Assembly: GCA_021792615.1 (NCBI GenBank)
Contig: JAJYUJ010000032.1
Coordinates: 1 to 31,649, forward strand
Length of the DNA stretch: 31,649 nt
Direction: 5' to 3'
Source of the DNA: a bacterium
GTDB lineage: Bacteria > JAMCPX01
Of this stretch, positions 24,641-31,584 are shown in pieces (position 1 is the stretch's first letter; each line of letters starts with the position of its first letter). Below the pieces are notes generated by a model. It made no database searches and had not been told where the DNA came from. It saw only the letters and a program-made list of their open reading frames with translations. The position numbers and the translations under genes were made by a program.

Positions 24641-24653
24641 GATATCACCATAG

Positions 24654-24744
24654 GGGCGGTTCACCCTATTAGAAGCAGCACCATGAACGCAGGCCATCAG
24701 GAATTAACATATCTATAACGGGGTAAGCGAACCGCCCTTTTTTT
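24654..24744 (+). terminator. Wide-loop intrinsic terminator after the propeller lipoprotein gene
   Basis: GGGCGGTTC (24654-24662) pairs with GAACCGCCC (24729-24737), which is followed by a run of Ts to 24743. The inner ACCC (24663) and GGGT (24721) extend the stem across a roughly 54-base loop. The loop is far larger than in usual terminators. Confidence 0.65.
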
Positions 24745-24808
24745 GTATGTGAAAGCATGCTTGTACCATCTTACGGTGCATGAAAATCTACTGCAGCGGG
24801 CGCAACGG

Positions 24809-24837
24809 TTGTCTCATGACTTAAGCATACTTATATT
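24809..24837 (+). promoter_or_regulatory. Promoter of the iron alcohol dehydrogenase leader
   Basis: TTGTCT (24809-24814), a 17-base spacer and TATATT (24832-24837) predict a start near 24844, exactly where the conserved leader motif begins. Confidence 0.6.
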
Positions 24838-24843
24838 TTACAT

Positions 24844-24944
24844 AACTCCGTTAGAAAAGCTGTTGCTTAAAAACAGTCCTTTCTCTGAGGAATTAGAATG
24901 TATTATAAGAACTCCACCATACTTGATGGAGTTCTTTTACGGGG
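24844..24944 (+). promoter_or_regulatory. Riboswitch-like 5' leader (copy A) upstream of the iron alcohol dehydrogenase
   Basis: The leader starts AACTCCGTTAGAAAAG (24844-24859), followed by a small hairpin CTGTT/AACAG (24860-24876) and TCCTTT-CT-CTGAG (24877-24889). The 5' segment CTCCGT...AAAAG (24846-24859) is complementary to CTTTTACGGGG (24934-24944): 11 pairs (one G-U) around a TAG bulge. That downstream arm overlaps the 3' side and U-tract of an intrinsic terminator (24907-24938), so the two structures compete. The initial AACTCC is also repeated in the terminator's 5' arm. Copy B upstream of the kinase shares the motif and pairing. No known riboswitch consensus is recognised. The ligand is unknown, and a protein-binding leader is also possible. 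Confidence 0.6.
24907..24938 (+). terminator. Terminator/attenuator hairpin inside leader A
   Basis: AAGAACTCCA (24907-24916) pairs with TGGAGTTCTT (24927-24936) around a 10-base loop, followed by TT and then AC; the T-rich tract is TTCTTTT. It lies before the alcohol dehydrogenase start, so it would abort transcription unless an alternative pairing forms. Confidence 0.65.
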
Positions 24945-24968
24945 TAATATTTGTAGACGGAGGCTACC

Positions 24969-26120
24969 ATGAGAAGTTTTGTATTTTACAATCCCACAAA
25001 AATAGTTTTCGGTAAGGACAAAACAAAAAGTATCGGCAATTACCTGCACGGAAAAAAATGCCTGCTTCTGTACGGTAAAGAGAGTATCAAAAAGAACGGC
25101 ATCTACAACAGTGTTGTAGAGTCTTTAAACAAAAACGGCGTTATGTTCGTAGAAAAATATGGCGTGAAGTCCAACCCGATCTTGAGCTTTGTTCACGAGG
25201 CAATCGAGCTTGCACGAAAGGAAAAGGTGGACGCTATCCTCGCTGTCGGCGGCGGCAGCGTCATTGATACTGCAAAAGCAGTCGCGTGCGGCTTTTATTA
25301 TCAGGGCGATGTTTGGGACTATTTTACGGATAAAGCAAAAATAGGCGATGCCCTGCCCCTTTATGTGGTGCTTACCCTTGCAGCTACTGCATCAGAGATG
25401 AACTCCGGAGCTGTCATAACGAATGAAAAAACCCAACAGAAATTCAACATTGGTGCCGACTCACTGTATCCAAAAGTATCCATCCTCGATCCTGACAATA
25501 CCTTTACCGTTCCAAAGAACTACACTGCTTTCGGTTGCGTGGACGCCATGGTGCATCTTCTGGAGGGATATTTTACGCAGGAAGAGATTGACACATCCAT
25601 TCAAGACGGCTTTGTCGAGTCGCTGGTCAGGACATTAAAAGAAAGCACCGGAAAAATAATGAACAAAGCGGACGATTTCAATGCGCGCGCCGATTTCATG
25701 TGGGCGGCGACCCTTGCGTTAAACGGTCTCACGACTGCGGGTACCGGCAATCACGGATTTCCGAACCACATGATGGGACATTCATTAAGCGCTCTTTACG
25801 ATATTCCCCATGGAGCATCCCTATCCATAGTCTTTCCAGCATGGCTTACCTATCATGCACAGCAGAGGACCAAAAACATATATCCAAAAATCCAAAAATT
25901 CGGCAAGGCAATATTCGGCATAGAAGACCCGCAAAAAACTATCGAATCATTAAAACAGTTTTTCGATTCCATCGGGGCACCAACCCGATTATCTCAGGTC
26001 GATATCCCCGCAGCGGATCTCGATCAAATCGCCGGCAATGCAGTTATGCTGGCCAAAAAATGGGGACTGACTGAGTACACGAAAAGCATCATAACAGAGA
26101 TATTGGGATTGGGAAGATAA
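24969..26120 (+). CDS. Iron-containing alcohol dehydrogenase (YqhD/BdhA-like)
   Basis: This 383-residue protein is a group III (iron-type) alcohol dehydrogenase that reduces aldehydes with NAD(P)H. The N-terminus RSFVFYNPTKIVFGKDK is typical of the butanol dehydrogenase/YqhD branch. The nucleotide loop AVGGGSVIDTAK is at 92-103. Metal ligands are Asp192 and His196 (VDAMVHLLE), and His267 and His281 in NHMMGHSLSALYDIPHG, with the same 14-residue spacing as in YqhD. Start choice is supported by GGAGG 6 bases upstream. It is the first gene of the sugar-like catabolic cluster and has a leader with an attenuator. By context it may reduce the aldehyde released by the class II aldolase at 29632 (the role of FucO in fucose breakdown), but the substrate is inferred. 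Confidence 0.95.
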   Translation: MRSFVFYNPTKIVFGKDKTKSIGNYLHGKKCLLLYGKESIKKNGIYNSVVESLNKNGVMFVEKYGVKSNPILSFVHEAIELARKEKVDAILAVGGGSVIDTAKAVACGFYYQGDVWDYFTDKAKIGDALPLYVVLTLAATASEMNSGAVITNEKTQQKFNIGADSLYPKVSILDPDNTFTVPKNYTAFGCVDAMVHLLEGYFTQEEIDTSIQDGFVESLVRTLKESTGKIMNKADDFNARADFMWAATLALNGLTTAGTGNHGFPNHMMGHSLSALYDIPHGASLSIVFPAWLTYHAQQRTKNIYPKIQKFGKAIFGIEDPQKTIESLKQFFDSIGAPTRLSQVDIPAADLDQIAGNAVMLAKKWGLTEYTKSIITEILGLGR

Positions 26121-26144
26121 GGGTCCAAGGAGATAAGGTATCAA

Positions 26145-26168
26145 TGGCTTGAGACGGCCGGTTTTTTT
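26145..26168 (+). terminator. Possible weak terminator after the dehydrogenase gene
   Basis: A short GGC/GCC stem (26146-26148 with 26157-26159) is followed by seven Ts (26162-26168). The stem is short, but the position, directly before the promoter of leader B, fits. Confidence 0.35.
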
Positions 26169-26171
26169 GCT

Positions 26172-26201
26172 TTGACATCAAGTCTTAAATAAACTAATTA
26201 T
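26172..26201 (+). promoter_or_regulatory. Promoter of the FGGY kinase leader
   Basis: A perfect TTGACA (26172-26177) precedes an AT-rich -10 region after 17-18 bases (TAATTA or AATTAT, ending 26200-26201). The predicted start coincides with the leader motif at 26206. Confidence 0.55.
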
Positions 26202-26205
26202 AGTC

Positions 26206-26338
26206 AACTCAGTTAGAAAGTCCTCAAGGAGCAAACAAGTCCTTTGGCTGAGACGTGGCTTAAGACCACGCCTTAACAATAAGGATTAAAAATAATCGTC
26301 ATATCGGCTTTCTACTGAGATAAACTACAATCTTAAGG
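26206..26338 (+). promoter_or_regulatory. Riboswitch-like 5' leader (copy B) upstream of the FGGY kinase
   Basis: The leader starts AACTCAGTTAGAAAG (26206-26220) and continues with TCCTTT-GG-CTGAG (26240-26252), matching leader A at almost the same spacing. CTCAGTTAGAAAG (26208-26220) is complementary to CTTTCTACTGAG (26308-26319): 12 Watson-Crick pairs with one bulged T. Enclosed hairpins are CGTGG/CCACG (26255-26270) and CCTTA/TAAGG (26271-26284). There is no terminator. Instead CCTTAA (26271-26276) can also pair with TTAAGG (26333-26338) at the presumed ribosome site, so translational control is possible. GGCTGAGA recalls the TPP riboswitch, but the rest of that consensus is missing. Confidence 0.6.
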
Positions 26339-26350
26339 GGGTATATTCTT

Positions 26351-27964
26351 ATGGTGTCATTATCGGAAAGCGGCACGTACATCCTTGCGTATGACCTTGG
26401 CACAACGGGAAATAAATCCTGTCTTTACAGGATAAGCGATAGGATTGAACTCATAGATGCATACCTTGTGGAATACCCTCTCTATACAACCGATGACGGC
26501 GGTGCAGAACAGAAGGCGGATGACTGGTGGAATGCGGTTTGCAGTTCCACGCAAGAGATTATAAAGCGCACTTCAGTCAAGCCATCGCAGATCAAGGGTA
26601 TCACTTTTTCATCACAGATGCAGGGATCGGTCGTCGTTGATAAGGAGGGCAAGGCACTGCGCAACCCCATGACCTATATGGACCAGCGGTCGACTGCACA
26701 AATCGCAAAATACCTCTACCACGGGTTTCCGAGGATTGATAACTGGAACGCACTCATAGGCTTAAAATCTCTGTATATCACAGGCGGGCTTGCTGCAACG
26801 CCAAAAGACCCGCTCTGGAAATACCTCTGGGTAAAAGACAATGAGCCTGAAATATTCAATAAGGTTTATAAGTGGCTTGATGTCAAAGACTATCTGACGC
26901 TCCAATGCACGGGCAAGTATAGTATGACGTACGATTCTGCTCATCTGACATGGGTCTATAATACGCGAAAAGGAAAGCTCGGATGGTCGAAAAGCCTTTG
27001 CAAAACATTCGATGTCAACATGGAGCACCTTCCTTCTGTCATTAAATCAACGGATATTATAGGAGGCTTAACACAGCAGGCAGCGGATAGAATGGGACTA
27101 ATACCCGGCATTCCGGTTTTCGGCGGCGGCGGTGATACCTTTTTGACAGCCGTTGGCTCCGGTGCGCTCGATCTGTATGATACACACATCTATGTCGGCA
27201 CCTCGGGATGGGTCGCTGCAAATATTGACCGGAGAACCGTGGACATAGCCAACTTCGTTGCTTCGATACTGGGTGCAATACCCGGTGAATACGTTTATAC
27301 CGCAGAACAGGAGACTTCGGGCATATGCCTCCAATGGGTAAGGGACCATCTCGCCCTTGATGAGATCGGCATGTACCTTGACGCACAGCATATCGTGGAC
27401 AAGACCAAGGAATTCGACAGTCTCTATGAATTCCTCAATGAGATAGTTGATCAGACACCGCCCGGCGCCGGAGGGCTCATCTTTACACCGTGGCTCCACG
27501 GCAATAGATCACCACGTGAGGATGCGAACGCGCGGGGCATGTTTTTCAACCTCAGTCTGAGCACCGGCAAGCGCCAGATGATCCGGGCCGTGCTTGAAGG
27601 TGTTGCTTTTCACAAGAGATGGATGCTCGAGGCTATAGAAAAGAAAATACCCTATCAAAAAAGCATCCGTTTTGTCGGCGGGGGTGCAAAATCGGATGTG
27701 TGGTGCCAGATTTTGGCAGACATTACAGGCAGGAATATCGAGGTCCCGAAAAATCCTCAGAATGCAGGCACAAACGGCGCAGCCATCGTGTGCGCTGTAG
27801 GCCTGGGACTCATCCCATCGTTCCGCAATGCAAAAAAGCTTGTGCCGGTCGACAAGGTCTACACGCCAAGGAGCGAGTACAAGGAGCTCTACAACAAAAG
27901 CTTCGCGGTGTTCAAAGAACTGTATAAGCAGAACAAAAAATTATTCAGGATGATGAACGGATAA
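26351..27964 (+). CDS. FGGY-family carbohydrate kinase (xylulokinase-like)
   Basis: This 537-residue kinase transfers phosphate from ATP to a sugar or polyol. The N-terminal FGGY domain has YDLGTTGNKSCLY (about 14-26), the metal/phosphate loop, and YMDQRSTAQI. The ATP side has PVFGGGGDTFLTAVGSGAL (about 255-273) with the candidate catalytic Asp. The C-terminal domain has the signature RFVGGGAKSDVWCQILADITGRNIEVPKNPQNAGTNGAA (about 437-475), most like xylulokinases. Family members are about 490-540 residues, so this is full length. An AAGGGGG tract 10 bases before the ATG is the likely ribosome site. It has its own promoter and a leader that matches the one upstream of the dehydrogenase gene. 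No sugar isomerase is nearby, so its ketose substrate is unclear. Confidence 0.93.
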   Translation: MVSLSESGTYILAYDLGTTGNKSCLYRISDRIELIDAYLVEYPLYTTDDGGAEQKADDWWNAVCSSTQEIIKRTSVKPSQIKGITFSSQMQGSVVVDKEGKALRNPMTYMDQRSTAQIAKYLYHGFPRIDNWNALIGLKSLYITGGLAATPKDPLWKYLWVKDNEPEIFNKVYKWLDVKDYLTLQCTGKYSMTYDSAHLTWVYNTRKGKLGWSKSLCKTFDVNMEHLPSVIKSTDIIGGLTQQAADRMGLIPGIPVFGGGGDTFLTAVGSGALDLYDTHIYVGTSGWVAANIDRRTVDIANFVASILGAIPGEYVYTAEQETSGICLQWVRDHLALDEIGMYLDAQHIVDKTKEFDSLYEFLNEIVDQTPPGAGGLIFTPWLHGNRSPREDANARGMFFNLSLSTGKRQMIRAVLEGVAFHKRWMLEAIEKKIPYQKSIRFVGGGAKSDVWCQILADITGRNIEVPKNPQNAGTNGAAIVCAVGLGLIPSFRNAKKLVPVDKVYTPRSEYKELYNKSFAVFKELYKQNKKLFRMMNG

Positions 27965-28088
27965 CATGGCATGCGCTTCCCACCGCTGGCAAGACGCTCC
28001 CCCCAACTTTCTTATTGCAATTATCGGGTAAATGGTTTTATGAGAGAGTATAGAAGTTTATAAAATAATATTTTCAGGAGGCATTACC

Positions 28089-29504
28089 ATGGAATATCAG
28101 GAGATAGTTGACAGGTTAAAATATATCGTCGATACGCCGACGCATCCCATACCGGAGGATACATTATCAAAGATTCGGGAACGTTATTATGCACAGCACG
28201 CAAAGTCCGCTGCTTTATATGAAAAAGCAAAAGAAGTAATACCGGGTGGCGTCGAACACAACTTGAGTCTTGAAAAGCCCTTTCCTATTACCATGGACCG
28301 GGCAAAAGGGTATAAGATGTGGGACATAGATGGTAACGAATATGTAGACTATCTTATGTCCGGTGCACCGATTATCCTCGGACATCATTACGATGAGCTC
28401 GATAACAAGATCATTGATATCATCAGAGAAAAAGGGCCTTCGACCGGTTGTACATCAGAATTCGAGATACTGGCTGCGCAAGAGATCGTAAAACATGTGC
28501 CGAATGTCGAAATGGTGAGGTTCCTGCAATCCGGTACGGAAAGTGTAATGGCGGCACTGCGCATTGCGCGTATCTACACACAGAAGGACAAGATCATAAA
28601 GATCGGCGGCAGCTATCACGGATGGAGCGATCAGGTCGTGTATTCACTCCATGTACCCGGTGCAGGACAGCTTGAGTCTGCCGGCATACCGTCCGATTGT
28701 TTCAACAATCTGGTGGATGTATTCCCGAATGATTTCGAAGGTCTGAAAAAGGCGTTTGAAGAAAATAAAGACAAGGGAGGGATTGCCGCCGTCATCGTTG
28801 AGCCTGTGGGCGGTGAATCAGGCACTCACCCGGTACACCCTGACTGGAACAAGTCCGTACGCAAGCTCTGCGACGAGTATGGTGCATTATTAATCTTTGA
28901 TGAGGTTGTTACGGGATTCAGGCTTGGCCTCGGGGGCGCACAGAAGTACTATAACGTTAATGCAGACATCGTTGTATTCGGCAAGATTGTAGCGCACGGA
29001 TATCCGGCTGCAGGAGGTATCGGCGGAAGGAAAGACATCATGGGTATATGTTCGGGCGTGGGCAGTATAGGACAGAAAGCGTACATCGGAGGAACACTCT
29101 CGGCAAACCCCATCTCAACGGCAGCATGCTATTACACCATCAAGCTCATGGAAAAAAACGATGCTGTCAAAAAAGCAGCGGACTTTGCGGATAAACTGAC
29201 AAAAGAAATGAATAACCTTTTCTCGACACGCAAGGACCTTCCCTTCTTTGCATTCAACTTTGGCGCAATCATACATTATGAAACAACGGGTATGCTTGCG
29301 GTAAGTCTTCAGCATCCGGATATTTTTAACGAGGTCATGACACGAAGACATATTGCACAGGATTATCAAATGGTGATTATCGATCAGGGCATTTTCACGC
29401 TTGCAGGATCAAGAATGTATACGTGCATGCAGCACGACAAAGAAGCGATCGATAAGACCATAAAGGCATGGGAATATACGCTGTCACTCATACCGGAGGC
29501 CTGA
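28089..29504 (+). CDS. Class III PLP-dependent aminotransferase (glutamate-1-semialdehyde aminomutase-like)
   Basis: This 471-residue fold type I enzyme has an N-terminal extension of about 40 residues compared with HemL. The HemL-like core begins YEKAKEVIPGGVEHN, followed by YVDYLMSGAPIILGH and SGTESVMAALRIAR (148-161). GGSYHGWSD (173-181), EPVGGESG and FDEVVTGFRLG (Asp271) come next. The PLP lysine is Lys299 in VFGKIVAHGYPAAGG. HemL usually has TLGKxxGGGxP there, so this is a divergent member. A strong AGGAGG ribosome site precedes the ATG. Its place between a sugar kinase and a class II aldolase argues against a role in haem synthesis and for an amino-sugar or amino-aldehyde transamination. 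The specific reaction is not deducible from sequence. Confidence 0.9.
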   Translation: MEYQEIVDRLKYIVDTPTHPIPEDTLSKIRERYYAQHAKSAALYEKAKEVIPGGVEHNLSLEKPFPITMDRAKGYKMWDIDGNEYVDYLMSGAPIILGHHYDELDNKIIDIIREKGPSTGCTSEFEILAAQEIVKHVPNVEMVRFLQSGTESVMAALRIARIYTQKDKIIKIGGSYHGWSDQVVYSLHVPGAGQLESAGIPSDCFNNLVDVFPNDFEGLKKAFEENKDKGGIAAVIVEPVGGESGTHPVHPDWNKSVRKLCDEYGALLIFDEVVTGFRLGLGGAQKYYNVNADIVVFGKIVAHGYPAAGGIGGRKDIMGICSGVGSIGQKAYIGGTLSANPISTAACYYTIKLMEKNDAVKKAADFADKLTKEMNNLFSTRKDLPFFAFNFGAIIHYETTGMLAVSLQHPDIFNEVMTRRHIAQDYQMVIIDQGIFTLAGSRMYTCMQHDKEAIDKTIKAWEYTLSLIPEA

Positions 29505-29631
29505 CAGGAAAAGGGACTTCTGCTCTCTCCTGATGAGTGTGGGAGGGGTGCGGCAACAACGTAACGAGAGGAGATAGACCTTATCATAACCTTCCCCGGA
29601 AGGAGAAGAAACTATAAAGAAGGAGAAATAC

Positions 29632-30315
29632 ATGAGCAAATACGAACAATATAAAAAAGATGTTTTGAAATACAGTCAGATGATGCTTGCTAAAGGATAT
29701 ACGGTCGGTACAGGCGGCAACGTTTCGATCCTTGTGGAGGAGGAAGATGTGCTTGCCATAACGCCCTCGAACCGGGAATACATGGACCTTACACCTGCAG
29801 ACATCTGCATCGTCGACTTTGACCTGAACATAATCGAAGGCAAGTATAATCCTTCAAAGGAAACAGGACTTCACATAGCAGTGTACAAGAACCGGCCCGA
29901 TGCGAATGCTGTAATCCATTCCCATCCGGTCTACACCAGCATTTTTGCGCTGATAAACAAGCCCGTGCCTGCAATCTTCGATGAGGTAACCATAAGCATC
30001 GGCAACATCACGGATATAATCCCATACGCTCTGTCAGGATCCGACGAGCTTGTGGACAACGTAAAGACAAAGCTATCCAACAGGTGCAACTGTTATGTCC
30101 TGCAAAACCATGGGGCGTTAAGCATCGGACAAACTATTGCCAAAGCATTCAGAAATCTCGAGCTTATGGAAAAATCTTCCCAGATATATTACCACGCACT
30201 GGCAACCGGAGAAAAGCCATCGTCGCTGCCATCCGATATGTCGGACATCCTGTTCCAGCTTATGAAAGCAGAACAGGACAATGAGATAGATCGCAAAAAG
30301 AACCTGATAAAATAG
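29632..30315 (+). CDS. Class II aldolase (L-fuculose-phosphate aldolase/AraD family)
   Basis: This 227-residue protein is a zinc-dependent class II aldolase/adducin-family domain. It carries GTGGNVSI (about 26-33), TPSNREYMDLTPADIC, and the proton-donor Glu77 in PSKETGLH, where FucA has Glu73. The metal ligands are His96 and His98 (IHSHP) and His160 (QNHGAL), matching His92, His94 and His155 of FucA. All catalytic residues appear present. It would cleave a ketose-1-phosphate to dihydroxyacetone phosphate and an aldehyde, which the iron alcohol dehydrogenase of the same cluster could reduce. A GAAGGAG ribosome site lies before the ATG. It is the last gene of the cluster and converges on panD with a 18-base gap. 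Confidence 0.93.
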   Translation: MSKYEQYKKDVLKYSQMMLAKGYTVGTGGNVSILVEEEDVLAITPSNREYMDLTPADICIVDFDLNIIEGKYNPSKETGLHIAVYKNRPDANAVIHSHPVYTSIFALINKPVPAIFDEVTISIGNITDIIPYALSGSDELVDNVKTKLSNRCNCYVLQNHGALSIGQTIAKAFRNLELMEKSSQIYYHALATGEKPSSLPSDMSDILFQLMKAEQDNEIDRKKNLIK

Positions 30316-30333
30316 CCGTTTCAATTCCCCGGG

Positions 30334-30717
30334 TTATAGGGATGCCTGTACCGGAATATGTTTCATTTCCTTTACGCGGTTTTTGCTGTCCATGATCAAA
30401 ATCTTCGGCGCATAATCAACAGGGATTTCCTCATCCGCCATGTTCACAAAGCTTGCAATTATCACCAGGTCTGACTTCCTGATAAGGTGAGCGGCTGCGC
30501 CGTTTATTCCGATAATCCCCGACCCCCTTTGTCCCTTAATTGCGTATGTTTCAAGCCTGTTGCCGTTCGTAACATCCCATATCTTCACCAGCTCGTATTC
30601 CTTTATATCGGTAAGCTCCAGCAGCTCCTCATCAATGGTTATGCTCCCCTCATAGTCCAGATCGGCCTGTGTCACCGTGGCCCTGTGGATCTTTGATTTT
30701 AACATTATTCTTTCCAT
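30334..30717 (-). CDS. panD: Aspartate 1-decarboxylase PanD
   Basis: PanD makes beta-alanine for pantothenate and CoA synthesis. The 127-residue proenzyme reads [25 protein letters not shown]. Self-cleavage between Gly24 and Ser25 generates the pyruvoyl cofactor. The later [14 protein letters not shown] and [11 protein letters not shown] segments are also typical. A GGAGG ribosome site lies close to the ATG. It is the last gene of the panB-panC-panD operon, 24 bases after panC. Confidence 0.97.
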   Translation of the reverse strand: MERIMLKSKIHRATVTQADLDYEGSITIDEELLELTDIKEYELVKIWDVTNGNRLETYAIKGQRGSGIIGINGAAAHLIRKSDLVIIASFVNMADEEIPVDYAPKILIMDSKNRVKEMKHIPVQASL

Positions 30718-30741
30718 TGTTCCTCCGTTTATTTTTTATTA

Positions 30742-31584
30742 TTACTTCAATGCCATATTATCTATAAGCCGTACATTCCCGGCATAGGCAGCAGTGACGA
30801 TACGTGCAGTGTGCGATAGCTCGTGCACAGGCTGCAGTGTTGTCTCATCAACCACCTCGACATAATCTTCCCGCAAACCTGCCGATTGAATATCGTTGCG
30901 GACGATCTCTCGCAGTTTTTTATCATCTCTGACCCCTTTATGAAAGGCATCCAGTGCATTCGACAGCCCTTTTGATATGGAGATCGCCCTGTGTCTGTCG
31001 TCAACGGAAAGATAGGTGTTTCTCGAACTCATGGCAAGCCCGTCCGGCTCCCTGATTATGGGCATTCCAATAATTTCGACCGGCACGTTCAAATCTTTGA
31101 CCATCCGGCGCAATATGACAAGCTGCTGAAAATCTTTTTCTCCAAAGATGGCAGTATGAGGCAGTATCACATTGAATAATTTAGCAACGACAGTCGTAAC
31201 ACCTTGGAAGTGGCCGGGCCTTGTTTTGCCGCACAGTATATCGGAAAGGTCCGAAACATACACGGTCGTTTTGAACGGCCCGGGATACATTTCCTGCGCA
31301 TCGGGATAGAAGATAATATCAGTACCAGCACGTTCTGCAATCATGGTATCTCTTGCAAAGTCTCTTGGATATTTTGCAAGGTCCTCCTTTGGACCGAATT
31401 GCATCGGATTGACAAATAAACTCATCACAAGGAGGTCGCCCTGTTTCTTCGCTTCGTTCAACAGGCTGATGTGGCCATCGTGCAGATACCCCATCGTAGG
31501 TACCAGTGCTATTCTCTTCCCTCCCGTCCTCTGCGCATGGGAAAATGCCTGCATTTCATGTACTGTTTTGATGACCTTCATCAT
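30742..31584 (-). CDS. panC: Pantothenate synthetase PanC
   Basis: PanC joins pantoate and beta-alanine using ATP through a pantoyl-adenylate. The 280-residue protein, of usual length, shows VPTMGYLHDGHISL (about 28-41), which contains the HIGH-like HDGH. It also has SLFVNPMQFGPKEDLAKYPR, FGEKDFQQLVILRRMVKDLN (about 147-166), and the KMSKS-like LAMSSRNTYLS. The ATG overlaps the panB stop by one base (TAATG), so the two are translationally coupled. Confidence 0.97.
   Translation of the reverse strand: MMKVIKTVHEMQAFSHAQRTGGKRIALVPTMGYLHDGHISLLNEAKKQGDLLVMSLFVNPMQFGPKEDLAKYPRDFARDTMIAERAGTDIIFYPDAQEMYPGPFKTTVYVSDLSDILCGKTRPGHFQGVTTVVAKLFNVILPHTAIFGEKDFQQLVILRRMVKDLNVPVEIIGMPIIREPDGLAMSSRNTYLSVDDRHRAISISKGLSNALDAFHKGVRDDKKLREIVRNDIQSAGLREDYVEVVDETTLQPVHELSHTARIVTAAYAGNVRLIDNMALK

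Noticed and set aside
26246-26253. GGCTGAGA in leader B resembles the TPP riboswitch core
   Set aside because: The remaining conserved TPP elements (ACCTGATCTGG and the AATGCCAGCG-type strand) are absent, and leader A has CTCTGAGG instead.
29525-29575. CTGATGAG upstream of the aldolase looks like a hammerhead ribozyme core
   Set aside because: No GAAA core strand or cleavage-site context with matching stems could be found; only a short TCTCCT/AGGAGA pairing exists.
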